Source of the DNA: Streptomyces sp. BK208
Lineage (GTDB): Bacteria > Actinomycetota > Actinomycetes > Streptomycetales > Streptomycetaceae
DNA: 64,000 bases
NCBI RefSeq assembly: GCF_004364245.1
Contig: NZ_SOAV01000006.1
Coordinates: forward strand, 419,666 to 483,665
Direction: 5' to 3'
The position numbers and the translations under genes were made by a program. Each line of letters begins with the position of its first letter. Position 1 is the first letter of the stretch. Below are positions 1 through 7,046 of this stretch, piece after piece. Below the pieces are notes generated by a model, which was given only the letters and a program-made list of their open reading frames with translations, was not told the DNA's origin and did no database searches.

Positions 1-69
1 GGAAGACCGCCCGCAGGTCTCAGACGGGGCAGCCGCCGCAAGGCCGCCCCACAGCCTCACACCGCTCGC

Positions 70-123
70 CGCCGGAAGACCGCCTCCCGCCGGAAGACCG
101 CCCCCCGCCGGGACTCCGCCCCC
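70..123. repeat. Three 18-bp tandem units after dprE2
   Basis: Units at 70-87, 88-105 and 106-123. The first two differ at one base and the third is more diverged. Read on the minus strand the unit contains GCGGTCTTCCGGCGG, close to the last codons of dprE2 (GCGGTGTTCCGGCGG, Ala-Val-Phe-Arg-Arg), which lie just upstream of the stop. A further partial copy is visible at the window edge (1-12). The repeats therefore look like duplicated 3' ends of the gene. No gene is seen in 1-124. Confidence 0.7.
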
Positions 124-124
124 C

Positions 125-880
125 TCACACCGGCAGCCGCCGGAACACCGCCCGCGGAAGGTGCCGCACCGCCGACATCACCACCCGCAGCGCCCCCGGC
201 ACCCACACCGTCTCCGAGCGCCGGCGCAGCCCCAGCTCGATGGCCGTCGCGACCGCCTCGGGCGTCGTGGCGAGCGGCGCCTCCTCCATCCCCTCGGTCA
301 TCCGCGACCGCACGAACCCGGGGCGTACGACCATGACGTGCACGCCCGTGCCGTGCAGCGCGTCGCCCAGGCCCTGCGCGAAGGCGTCCAGGCCGGCCTT
401 GCTGGAGCCGTAGATGAAGTTGGCGCGACGGGCCCGCTCCCCGGCGACGGAGGAGAGCACCACCAGCGAACCGTGCCCCTGTGCCTGCAGCGAACGGGCG
501 GCGACCAGCCCGGCGGAGACCGCGCCGGTGTAGTTGGTCTGCGCGACCCGCACGGCGTTCAGCGGCTCGCGCTCGTCGTGCGCCTGGTCGCCGAGGATGC
601 CGAAGGCGAGCAGCACCAGGTCGACGTCGCCCTCGGCGAACACCTTGCCGAGCGTCGCGTCGTGGGACTCGGGGTCCAGCGCGTCGAAGGCGACCGTGCG
701 CACCTCGGCGCCGAGGCCGCGCAGCTGGTCGGCGGCCGCGTCCAGGGCGGGGGAGGGCCGCCCGGCCAGCCACACCGTGCGGGTGCGGCGGGCCACCAGA
801 CGGCGCACCGTGGCGAGCGCGATCTCGGACGTACCGCCGAGGACGAGGAGGGACTGGGGGAGGCCGAAGGCGTCCTTCAC
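125..880 (-). CDS. dprE2: Decaprenylphosphoryl-2-keto-ribose reductase (DprE2-like SDR)
   Basis: A 251-aa short-chain dehydrogenase. It has the N-terminal nucleotide-binding turn LVLGGTSEIA (residues 12-21), a catalytic Ser around 143, and Tyr157/Lys161 in YGSSK. The sequence resembles mycobacterial DprE2 (about 254 aa), which reduces the 2-keto sugar made by DprE1 to polyprenylphosphoryl-arabinose with NADH. Its stop-proximal position behind dprE1 with a 34-nt gap implies one transcript in which DprE1 and DprE2 act as the epimerase pair. Active at the inner face of the membrane or periplasm in mycobacteria; the location here is inferred. Confidence 0.85.
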   Translation of the reverse strand: MKDAFGLPQSLLVLGGTSEIALATVRRLVARRTRTVWLAGRPSPALDAAADQLRGLGAEVRTVAFDALDPESHDATLGKVFAEGDVDLVLLAFGILGDQAHDEREPLNAVRVAQTNYTGAVSAGLVAARSLQAQGHGSLVVLSSVAGERARRANFIYGSSKAGLDAFAQGLGDALHGTGVHVMVVRPGFVRSRMTEGMEEAPLATTPEAVATAIELGLRRRSETVWVPGALRVVMSAVRHLPRAVFRRLPV

Positions 881-914
881 GACTGCTCCAGACAGGTCGG
901 TGCGGGCAGGGGCG

Positions 915-2321
915 TCACAGCGCGAGGCGGCGGGCCAGGTCGGAGACGAACACCCCGCGCGGGTCCAGCTCCGCGCGCAGGGCGCGGAAGTCGTCCAGGC
1001 GCGGGTACATCGCGGCGAGCAGCTCGGGGCGCAGCCGGGAGTCCTTGGCGAGGTAGACCCGGCCGCCCGCGTCCGCGACCTCCTCGTCCAGCTCGTCCAG
1101 GAACGCGCCGAGGCCGGGCAGCCCGGCCGGGATGTCGAGGGCGAGGGTCCAGCCCGGGACGGGGAAGGAGAGCCAGCCCGGGTCGGCCTCGCCGAAGCGC
1201 TTGAGGACGGCGAGGAAGGACGGGCAGCGGCGGGCGGAGATGCGCCGCACGATCGCGCGCAGGGCCTCCTCCCGGCCGTGCCCGACGACGAACTGGTACT
1301 GCACGAAACCGCCCCGGCCGTAGACCCGGTTCCAGTGCGGGACGCCGTCCAGCGGGTGGAAGAAGGTGGAGATCCGCTGGAGACGGCCCCGGCTCACCCG
1401 GGGGGCCTTGCGGTACCAGACCTCATTGAAGAGGCCCACCGTGGTCCGGCCGAGCAGTCCGTCCGGCACGAGGTCGGGCGCGGCCGGCAGGCGGGAGGTG
1501 CGGAAGGCCAGCGGCGCGCGCCGGGCGCGCGAGCGGGCCGGCAGCGCGTCCAGCGGGGCGTGGTCGCCCCGGGTGAGCACCGCGCGGCCGGTCGCCCTGC
1601 CGCGGGCGAGGAGGTCGATCCAGGCGACCGAGTAGCGGTAGCGGTGGTCGGTGGCGGTCAGCCGGGCCATCAGGTCGTCCAGGTCGCCGGCCCGCTCGGT
1701 GTCCACCGACATCAGGGCCGTCTCGACCGGCTGGAGCCGCAGCGTCGCGGTGAGGATCACCCCGGTCAGCCCCATGCCGCCCGCCGTCGCGTCGAACAGG
1801 GGGGTGCCCGGGGTGACGGTGCGGACCGTGCCGTCGGCGGTGAGCAGCTCCAGCGAGAGCACGTGCCGCGCGAACGACCCCGACACGTGGTGGTTCTTGC
1901 CGTGGATGTCCGCGCCGATCGCGCCGCCGACCGTCACGTAGCGGGTGCCGGGCGTCACCGGCACGAACCAGCCGAGCGGCAGCAGCACCTCCATCAGCCG
2001 GTGCAGGGAGACCCCGGCGTCGCACAGCACGGTGCCGCCGGCGGCGTCGATCGCGTGCACGCGGTCCAGGGCCGTCATGTCGAGCACGGCACCCCCCGCG
2101 TTCTGCGCCGCGTCCCCGTACGCCCGCCCGAGCCCGCGCGCGATGCCGCCGCGCGCCCCGCAGTCCCGGACGGCGACGGCCGCCTCCTCGTACGTCCGCG
2201 GACGGACGACGAGTGCCCCGGTGGGCGCGGTGCGGCCCCAGCCGGTGACGGTGCCCCAGTCGGCGTCGGGGCGGTGGGCGCCGGGGTCCCGGTCGGTGCC
2301 GGGAACGGTGTCGGCAGACAT
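915..2321 (-). CDS. dprE1: Decaprenylphosphoryl-ribose 2-oxidase (DprE1-like flavoenzyme)
   Basis: A 468-aa protein from ATG at 2321, matching the family length (461 aa in M. tuberculosis). The FAD-binding part includes GRAYGDAAQNAGG and GGMGLTGVI. The C-terminal part holds FVQYQFV, LSFPVPGWTLALDIP and the ending VFVSDLARRL. The residue equivalent to mycobacterial Cys387, the covalent benzothiazinone target, is Ala394 (codon 1140-1142). It oxidises the ribose C2 hydroxyl of polyprenylphosphoryl-ribose. The reading frame is open further upstream to 2780, but that part is antisense to the divergent phosphatase gene and was left out. First gene of the dprE1-dprE2 operon. Confidence 0.88.
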   Translation of the reverse strand: MSADTVPGTDRDPGAHRPDADWGTVTGWGRTAPTGALVVRPRTYEEAAVAVRDCGARGGIARGLGRAYGDAAQNAGGAVLDMTALDRVHAIDAAGGTVLCDAGVSLHRLMEVLLPLGWFVPVTPGTRYVTVGGAIGADIHGKNHHVSGSFARHVLSLELLTADGTVRTVTPGTPLFDATAGGMGLTGVILTATLRLQPVETALMSVDTERAGDLDDLMARLTATDHRYRYSVAWIDLLARGRATGRAVLTRGDHAPLDALPARSRARRAPLAFRTSRLPAAPDLVPDGLLGRTTVGLFNEVWYRKAPRVSRGRLQRISTFFHPLDGVPHWNRVYGRGGFVQYQFVVGHGREEALRAIVRRISARRCPSFLAVLKRFGEADPGWLSFPVPGWTLALDIPAGLPGLGAFLDELDEEVADAGGRVYLAKDSRLRPELLAAMYPRLDDFRALRAELDPRGVFVSDLARRLAL

Positions 2322-2454
2322 GGCGGTGACCGTATCGCCCCTATGTGAATGATTAGTTCCAAAACATTCAGGCCGTCCCTGAAACGGGTGATTAATGGTA
2401 TGTCGCTCCGGAGTGCCCACCTTCCCGTGGCGCGGGCGGGAACAGTGAGTCCAC
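2322..2454. promoter_or_regulatory. Divergent intergenic region dprE1 / PAP2 phosphatase
   Basis: A 133-bp spacer that must carry promoters for both halves of the module. It holds a notably AT-richer stretch at about 2341-2400 (runs such as TTCCAAAACATTC and TGATTAATGG) compared with the flanking genes. No convincing -35/-10 pair could be fixed. Confidence 0.4.
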
Positions 2455-2961
2455 ATGGACGACCTCGACGACATGGACCACCGGATCGTCACCGCGCTCA
2501 GGGCCTGCGGCACCGACCCGCGCGTCGCGGGCGCGGCGCGCGCCCTGTCCTGGGCGGGGGAGCACGGGGCGCTGTGGCTCGCGGCGGGTCTCACCGCGGC
2601 CGCCGTGGACGCGCCCCGGCGCACGGCCTGGCTGCGCGGCACCGCGCTCACCGCGGGCGCCCACCTCGCCAGCATGGGGGTGAAGCGCGTGGTGCGCCGC
2701 CCCCGCCCCGCGCACGTCGTGCCCCTGGTGCGCACCGCGGGCCGGCACTCCTTCCCCAGCTCCCACGCCACCTCGGCCACCGCGGCCGCCGTCGTCTTCG
2801 GGGCGCTCGGGGTGCGGGCCGCCTGGCCGCTCGCCGCCGCCGTGTGCGCCTCCCGGCTGGTCGCCGGCGTCCACTACCCCTCCGACGTCGCGGCGGGCGC
2901 CGCCCTCGGCGCGCTCACCGCCCGGCTCGGCGCCGACTGGATGCGCGGAGGCACCCGTTGA
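2455..2961 (+). CDS. PAP2-family phosphatase, probable polyprenylphosphoryl-5-phosphoribose phosphatase
   Basis: 168 aa with all three PAP2 signature blocks: KRVVRRPRP (K-x6-RP), SFPSSHA (PSxH), and SRLVAGVHYPSD (SR-x5-H-x3-D). Several hydrophobic segments lie between them, as expected for a small membrane phosphatase. In mycobacteria Rv3807c, next to the UbiA gene Rv3806c, is assigned the dephosphorylation of decaprenylphosphoryl-5-phosphoribose. The same pairing here, with a 4-nt overlap to the UbiA-type gene, supports that role. The substrate is inferred from context. Confidence 0.8.
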   Translation: MDDLDDMDHRIVTALRACGTDPRVAGAARALSWAGEHGALWLAAGLTAAAVDAPRRTAWLRGTALTAGAHLASMGVKRVVRRPRPAHVVPLVRTAGRHSFPSSHATSATAAAVVFGALGVRAAWPLAAAVCASRLVAGVHYPSDVAAGAALGALTARLGADWMRGGTR

Positions 2962-3938
2962 CCGACACGACCCTCACCGACGCGGCCCCCACCGACACCG
3001 CCGTCCTGCCCCCACGCGCCCCGGACCAGGGACGGGAGCCCGCGCCGCCCCGCACGGGAGGCGTCCCGGCCGGGCTGCTGCGCACCGCACGCCCCCGCCA
3101 GTGGATCAAGAACGTCCTGGTCGTCGCCGCCCCGGCCGCCGCGGGCGAGCTGTTCTCCGGCCACGCCCTGACCCGCCTCGCGCTCGTCTTCGTGCTGTTC
3201 ACCGCCTGCGCCGCCGCCGTCTACCTCGTCAACGACGCCCGCGACGCCGAGGCCGACCGCGCCCACCCCGTCAAACGGCACCGCCCGGTCGCCGCCGGAC
3301 AGGTCCCGGTGCCGCTGGCCTACGCCGTCGGCGGCGTCCTGGGCCTCCTCGCGCCCGTCGCCGCGGCCTGGCTGTGCCCGCCGCCCGTCGCGGCCCTGCT
3401 GACCGCCTACCTGGTGATGCAACTGGCGTACTGCGTCAGTCTCAAGCACGTCCTGGTCGTCGACCTCGCCGTCGTCACCACCGGCTTCCTGATGCGGGCG
3501 ATGATCGGCGGGCTCGCGCTCGGCATCCCGCTGTCGCGCTGGTTCCTCATCACGACCGGCTTCGGCGCCCTGTTCATGGTCGCCGCCAAGCGGTACTCCG
3601 AAGCAGTGCAGATGGCCGGGAAGGCGGGCGCCACCCGCGCCCTGCTCACCGAGTACACCACCGGCTACCTCCGCTTCGTCTGGCAGCTGGCCGCCGGCGT
3701 CGCCGTGCTCGGCTACTGCCTGTGGGCCATGGAGGAGGGCGGCGTCCCGCACACCAGCGTGCTGCCCTGGCGCCAGCTGTCCATGGTCGCCTTCGTCCTC
3801 GCCGTCCTGCGCTATGCCGTCTTCGCCGACCGCGGCACCGCCGGCGAGCCCGAGGACGTCGTCCTGCGCGACCGCGCCCTCGCGCTGATCGGCGCGGTCT
3901 GGCTCGCGATGTACGGGCTGGCGGTGGCCAATTGGTAG
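2958..3938 (+). CDS. Decaprenyl-phosphate phosphoribosyltransferase-like UbiA prenyltransferase
   Basis: 326 aa from a TTG start overlapping the previous stop (TTGA), with a good GGAGG seven bases upstream. It begins with a Thr/Asp/Pro-rich tail, then RPRQWIKNVLV and the Mg-binding motif NDARDAEADRAHP (ND-x2-D-x3-D), then about eight hydrophobic segments. This is the layout of mycobacterial Rv3806c, which transfers 5-phosphoribose from PRPP to decaprenyl phosphate, the first committed step to arabinosyl donors. The TTG start is chosen because no ATG or GTG in frame has a comparable ribosome binding site. Confidence 0.83.
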   Translation: MTDTTLTDAAPTDTAVLPPRAPDQGREPAPPRTGGVPAGLLRTARPRQWIKNVLVVAAPAAAGELFSGHALTRLALVFVLFTACAAAVYLVNDARDAEADRAHPVKRHRPVAAGQVPVPLAYAVGGVLGLLAPVAAAWLCPPPVAALLTAYLVMQLAYCVSLKHVLVVDLAVVTTGFLMRAMIGGLALGIPLSRWFLITTGFGALFMVAAKRYSEAVQMAGKAGATRALLTEYTTGYLRFVWQLAAGVAVLGYCLWAMEEGGVPHTSVLPWRQLSMVAFVLAVLRYAVFADRGTAGEPEDVVLRDRALALIGAVWLAMYGLAVANW

Positions 3939-4438
3939 CCGGCCGGCGCGAACTGCTGGGCTTCGCCTCCGTCGGTCTGCTCGCCTGGACCGTCGACCTC
4001 GGCCTCTTCACCTGCCTGCGCGGCCCGGCCGGCCTCGGCCCGCTCACCGCCAAGACCCTCTCCTTCGTCGCCGGCTGCTCGGTCGCCTACGCGGGCAACG
4101 CGCTGGGCACCTACCGCCACGTCGGGCGCCCCCGCGGCCTGCGCCCCTGCGCCGTGTTCTTCGCCGTGAACGCCGCGGGCGCGGCCGTACAGCTGCTCTG
4201 CCTGGTCGTCAGCCACTACGGGCTCGGTCTCACCTCGCAGCGCGCCGACACGGTCTCCGGTGCCGGAGTCGGCATGTTCCTGGGCACGATCCTGCGCTTC
4301 TGGGGCACAAGGACACTGGTCTTCCGGTCCGGGACCGCTCCCGCCGAGTGCGCCGGCGGATCCGGCGGCCGGTCCGGCGGCCGGACGGGATCATGGAACG
4401 GGACGAGCGGGGGCAGGGTCGGATCATGGACTGGCTGA
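3932..4438 (+). CDS. GtrA-family membrane protein (Rv3789-like)
   Basis: About 168 aa from a TTG start that overlaps the UbiA gene by 7 nt. It shows four hydrophobic segments typical of GtrA proteins: GFASVGLLAWTVDLGLFT, a short second helix, VFFAVNAAGAAVQLLCLV and GMFLGTILRFWG. The tail is Gly/Ser/Arg rich. In mycobacteria the GtrA protein Rv3789 is encoded beside DprE1/DprE2 and has been proposed to help move or anchor the arabinosyl donor. Here it overlaps the next gene by 13 nt, so it is the last specific gene of the arabinose module. Confidence 0.72.
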   Translation: MVAGRRELLGFASVGLLAWTVDLGLFTCLRGPAGLGPLTAKTLSFVAGCSVAYAGNALGTYRHVGRPRGLRPCAVFFAVNAAGAAVQLLCLVVSHYGLGLTSQRADTVSGAGVGMFLGTILRFWGTRTLVFRSGTAPAECAGGSGGRSGGRTGSWNGTSGGRVGSWTG

Positions 4439-5349
4439 AGAAGATCCCCGTCGTGGGACCCTGGATCGCGCGCCTGATGATCACGCACGCGTGGCGCTCG
4501 TACGAGCGTCTCGACCGGGTCAAATGGACCCGGCTGGCCGCCGCCATGACCTTCACCAGCTTCGTCGCGCTCTTCCCGCTGCTGAGCCTGGCCGCCGCCG
4601 TCGCCGCCGCCACGCTCACCAAGGACCAGCAGGACAAGCTCCAGGACAAGCTCGCCGACCAGATCCCCGGCATCTCCGACCAGCTGAACATCCAGGGCCT
4701 CGTCGACAACGCCGGAACCGTCGGCGTGATCTCCGCCCTCCTGCTGCTGTTCACCGGCATGGGCTGGGTCGAGGCCACCCGGGACTGCCTGCGGGCCGTC
4801 TGGGAGCTGCCCGACGAGGAGGACAACCCGATCCTGCACCGGGTCAAGGACGGGGGCGTTCTCCTCGGCCTCGGCGGCGCCCTGCTGATCACCGTCGGCA
4901 TCTCCACCGTCGCCTCGGCGCTGGTCGGCTGGATCATCCGCACCCTGGGCCTCGCCGAGGGCGGCCTCGGCGGCGTCCTGCTCTACGTCGCCGCCTTCGC
5001 CGTCGCCGTGCTGGCCGACTTCCTGCTGCTGCTCTACGTGCTGACCCTGCTCCCCGGCGTCCAGCCCGAACGCCGCCGCCTGGTGGTGGCCGCGCTGACC
5101 GGAGCGATCGGCTTCGAACTGCTGAAGCTGCTGCTCAGCGGCTACATCCAGGGCGTCGCGGCGAAGAGCATGTACGGCGCCTTCGGCGTCCCCGTCGCCC
5201 TCCTGCTGTGGATCAACTTCACCGCGAAGCTGGTGCTGTACTGCGCCTCCTGGACGGCGACGGGCAGCAAGCGGGAGGAGGTCGCGGACGAGGGGGTCAC
5301 GGACGGGAGCGGCGGCGGACCAGGTCCGGCAGCGGCCACTTCCGGTTGA
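4426..5349 (+). CDS. YihY/virulence factor BrkB family membrane protein
   Basis: 307 aa from ATG at 4426 (alternative ATG at 4393). Six hydrophobic segments are visible, with the family's conserved features AAMTFTSFVALFPLL near the N-terminus and AFGVPVALLLWINFTAKLVLYCA near the C-terminus. The family function is unsettled; the name BrkB comes from Bordetella serum resistance. It overlaps the GtrA gene, so it is probably co-transcribed with the arabinose module. Its 3' end overlaps the convergent carboxypeptidase gene by 53 bp. Confidence 0.85.
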   Translation: MDWLKKIPVVGPWIARLMITHAWRSYERLDRVKWTRLAAAMTFTSFVALFPLLSLAAAVAAATLTKDQQDKLQDKLADQIPGISDQLNIQGLVDNAGTVGVISALLLLFTGMGWVEATRDCLRAVWELPDEEDNPILHRVKDGGVLLGLGGALLITVGISTVASALVGWIIRTLGLAEGGLGGVLLYVAAFAVAVLADFLLLLYVLTLLPGVQPERRRLVVAALTGAIGFELLKLLLSGYIQGVAAKSMYGAFGVPVALLLWINFTAKLVLYCASWTATGSKREEVADEGVTDGSGGGPGPAAATSG

Positions 5350-6580
5350 TCAGGAACACGCCGCCCGCGAGCAGCACTAGCACCCCGGCGGTGATGCCCG
5401 CCGCGATCCCGACCCCGCCGGCCCCGCCCCCGGTCGTCGCCGCCACCGGCTTCGTGTCCGCGGAGCCCTTGCCGGTGCCCCCTGCCTCCCCGGAGGCGTC
5501 GGGCGCGGGACTTCCCCGGCCGGCGCTCTTCGGACCCACCAGCTGCCCCACCGGCTGCACCTTGCCGGCCGCCTCGAAGCCCCAGTCGAAGAGCCGGGCG
5601 GTCTCCTTGTAGACCTCGTTGTGCTCGTCCTTCGCCGGGTGCATCACGGTGACGAGCAGCACCCGGCCGTCGCGCTCGGCGACGCCCGTGAAGGTCGAGC
5701 CCGCGTTGGTGGTGTTGCCGTTCTTCACGCCCGCGATGCCCGGGTAGACGTCGATGTCGTAGTCGCCGGACAGGAGCCGGTTGGTGTTCTGGATCTCGAA
5801 GGGCTTGCGGGACGTCTTGCCCTTCTTGTCCTTCTCCGTCTCGCCCGGGAATTTCGCCCGGACGGTGGAGGCGTACTCGCGGAAGTCCTTCTTCTGCAGC
5901 CCCGAACGGGCGAACAGCGTGAGGTCGTACGCGGAGGACACCTGCCCCGGCATGTCGTAGCCGTCGGGGCTGACGGCGGTGGTGTCGAGGGCCTGCAGCT
6001 CCTCGGCGTGGGCGTTCATGTCGTCGACGGTCCGGTCGACGCCGCCGTTCATGGCGGACAGGACGTGCACCGCGTCGTTGCCGGAGCGCAGGAAGACCCC
6101 GAGCCACAGGTCGTGGACGGTGTAGGTCTCCTCCTCCTTGACCCCGACCAGGCTGGACCCGGCACCGATGCCCGCGAGGTCGGAGACCTCGACCTTGCGC
6201 TTCGTCGTCTTCGGCCACTTCGGCAGCAGCGTGTCCGCGAACAGCATCTTCAGCGTGCTCGCCGGGGCCAGCCGCCAGTGCGCGTTGTGCGCGGCCAGCA
6301 CGTCGCCCGACTCGGCGTCCGCCACGATCCACGACCGGGCGGTGAGGTCCTTCGGCAGCACGGGCGCACCGCCCGCCAGCCCCACCTGCGTCCCGGGCTT
6401 CCCGAGCCGCGGGCCGCCGACCGTCGACATCGACGCCGGGGGAGTGGCCGAGGGGCTCGTCGACGGACTCGCCGACGGGTCCGGTGCGGCGAGCGCGGCG
6501 GGGGAGAGGACGGCCAGAGCGGTCAGGGCGGCGGAGGTGACCGTCAGGGAGCGCCTGAGGGCCTTCTTGGGAGCGGGCAC
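5297..6580 (-). CDS. D-alanyl-D-alanine carboxypeptidase (serine-type, PBP5-like)
   Basis: 427 aa from GTG at 6580. An N-terminal signal segment (KKALRRS then a hydrophobic run ending ALAAP) is followed by a Ser/Pro/Thr linker and the penicillin-binding domain: STLK at 108-111 (active-site Ser108), SGN at 166-168, and KNG at 286-288 where the family usually has KTG. A C-terminal helix (about 375-400) with following basic residues is a membrane anchor, so the enzyme should trim peptidoglycan pentapeptides outside the cell. An upstream in-frame ATG at 6673 is possible but would bury the signal peptide. Confidence 0.85.
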   Translation of the reverse strand: MPAPKKALRRSLTVTSAALTALAVLSPAALAAPDPSASPSTSPSATPPASMSTVGGPRLGKPGTQVGLAGGAPVLPKDLTARSWIVADAESGDVLAAHNAHWRLAPASTLKMLFADTLLPKWPKTTKRKVEVSDLAGIGAGSSLVGVKEEETYTVHDLWLGVFLRSGNDAVHVLSAMNGGVDRTVDDMNAHAEELQALDTTAVSPDGYDMPGQVSSAYDLTLFARSGLQKKDFREYASTVRAKFPGETEKDKKGKTSRKPFEIQNTNRLLSGDYDIDVYPGIAGVKNGNTTNAGSTFTGVAERDGRVLLVTVMHPAKDEHNEVYKETARLFDWGFEAAGKVQPVGQLVGPKSAGRGSPAPDASGEAGGTGKGSADTKPVAATTGGGAGGVGIAAGITAGVLVLLAGGVFLINRKWPLPDLVRRRSRP

Positions 6581-6752
6581 GAGCGGAAACGTACCCTCCG
6601 AGGGCGGAGCCGTCCCAGCCCCCTCCCCACCCCGCGCACGGTTCCGGACACGCGGCGGAGATACTGAACCCATGCCGTGCTCGTCCGGGGGACAACCCCC
6701 GGACCCCCGGCCGGTCCCGGGTGCCCGGCGTTCCGAGGAAAGGTCCGTTCTT

Positions 6753-6992
6753 GTGAAACTCAGCCGCCCCGTCTCCTGGTTCCTGCTCGCTTTCGGGGTG
6801 TGGAGCTGGATCATCTGGATCACTTTCGTCAAAAACCTGGTCAAGGACGGCAGCGGGCTCGCTTTCGAGGACGGCGACCCGACGGCCTACTTCTGGGTGC
6901 ACCTGCTGCTCGCGATCGTCTCCTTCGTATTGGGGACGGTCGTCGGGATCATCGGGTTGCGCGGGGTGCGCGCACTGCGCCGAACGTCATAG
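6753..6992 (+). CDS. Small conserved actinobacterial membrane protein (SCO4848-like)
   Basis: 79 aa from GTG at 6753, preceded by GAGGAAAGG at 6734-6742. Two hydrophobic helices (WFLLAFGVWSWIIWITFV and HLLLAIVSFVLGTVVGIIGL) are separated by a short acidic outer loop with GLAFEDGDPTAYFW. I recognise it as the small membrane protein family named after SCO4848. No function is known. It sits 54 bp before the metallophosphoesterase gene and is probably in the same operon. Confidence 0.75.
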   Translation: MKLSRPVSWFLLAFGVWSWIIWITFVKNLVKDGSGLAFEDGDPTAYFWVHLLLAIVSFVLGTVVGIIGLRGVRALRRTS

Positions 6993-7046
6993 GCGTCGAG
7001 GACGCCCCGGACCTCCCGGGCGTCACAACCGAGGGGATACGACGGC

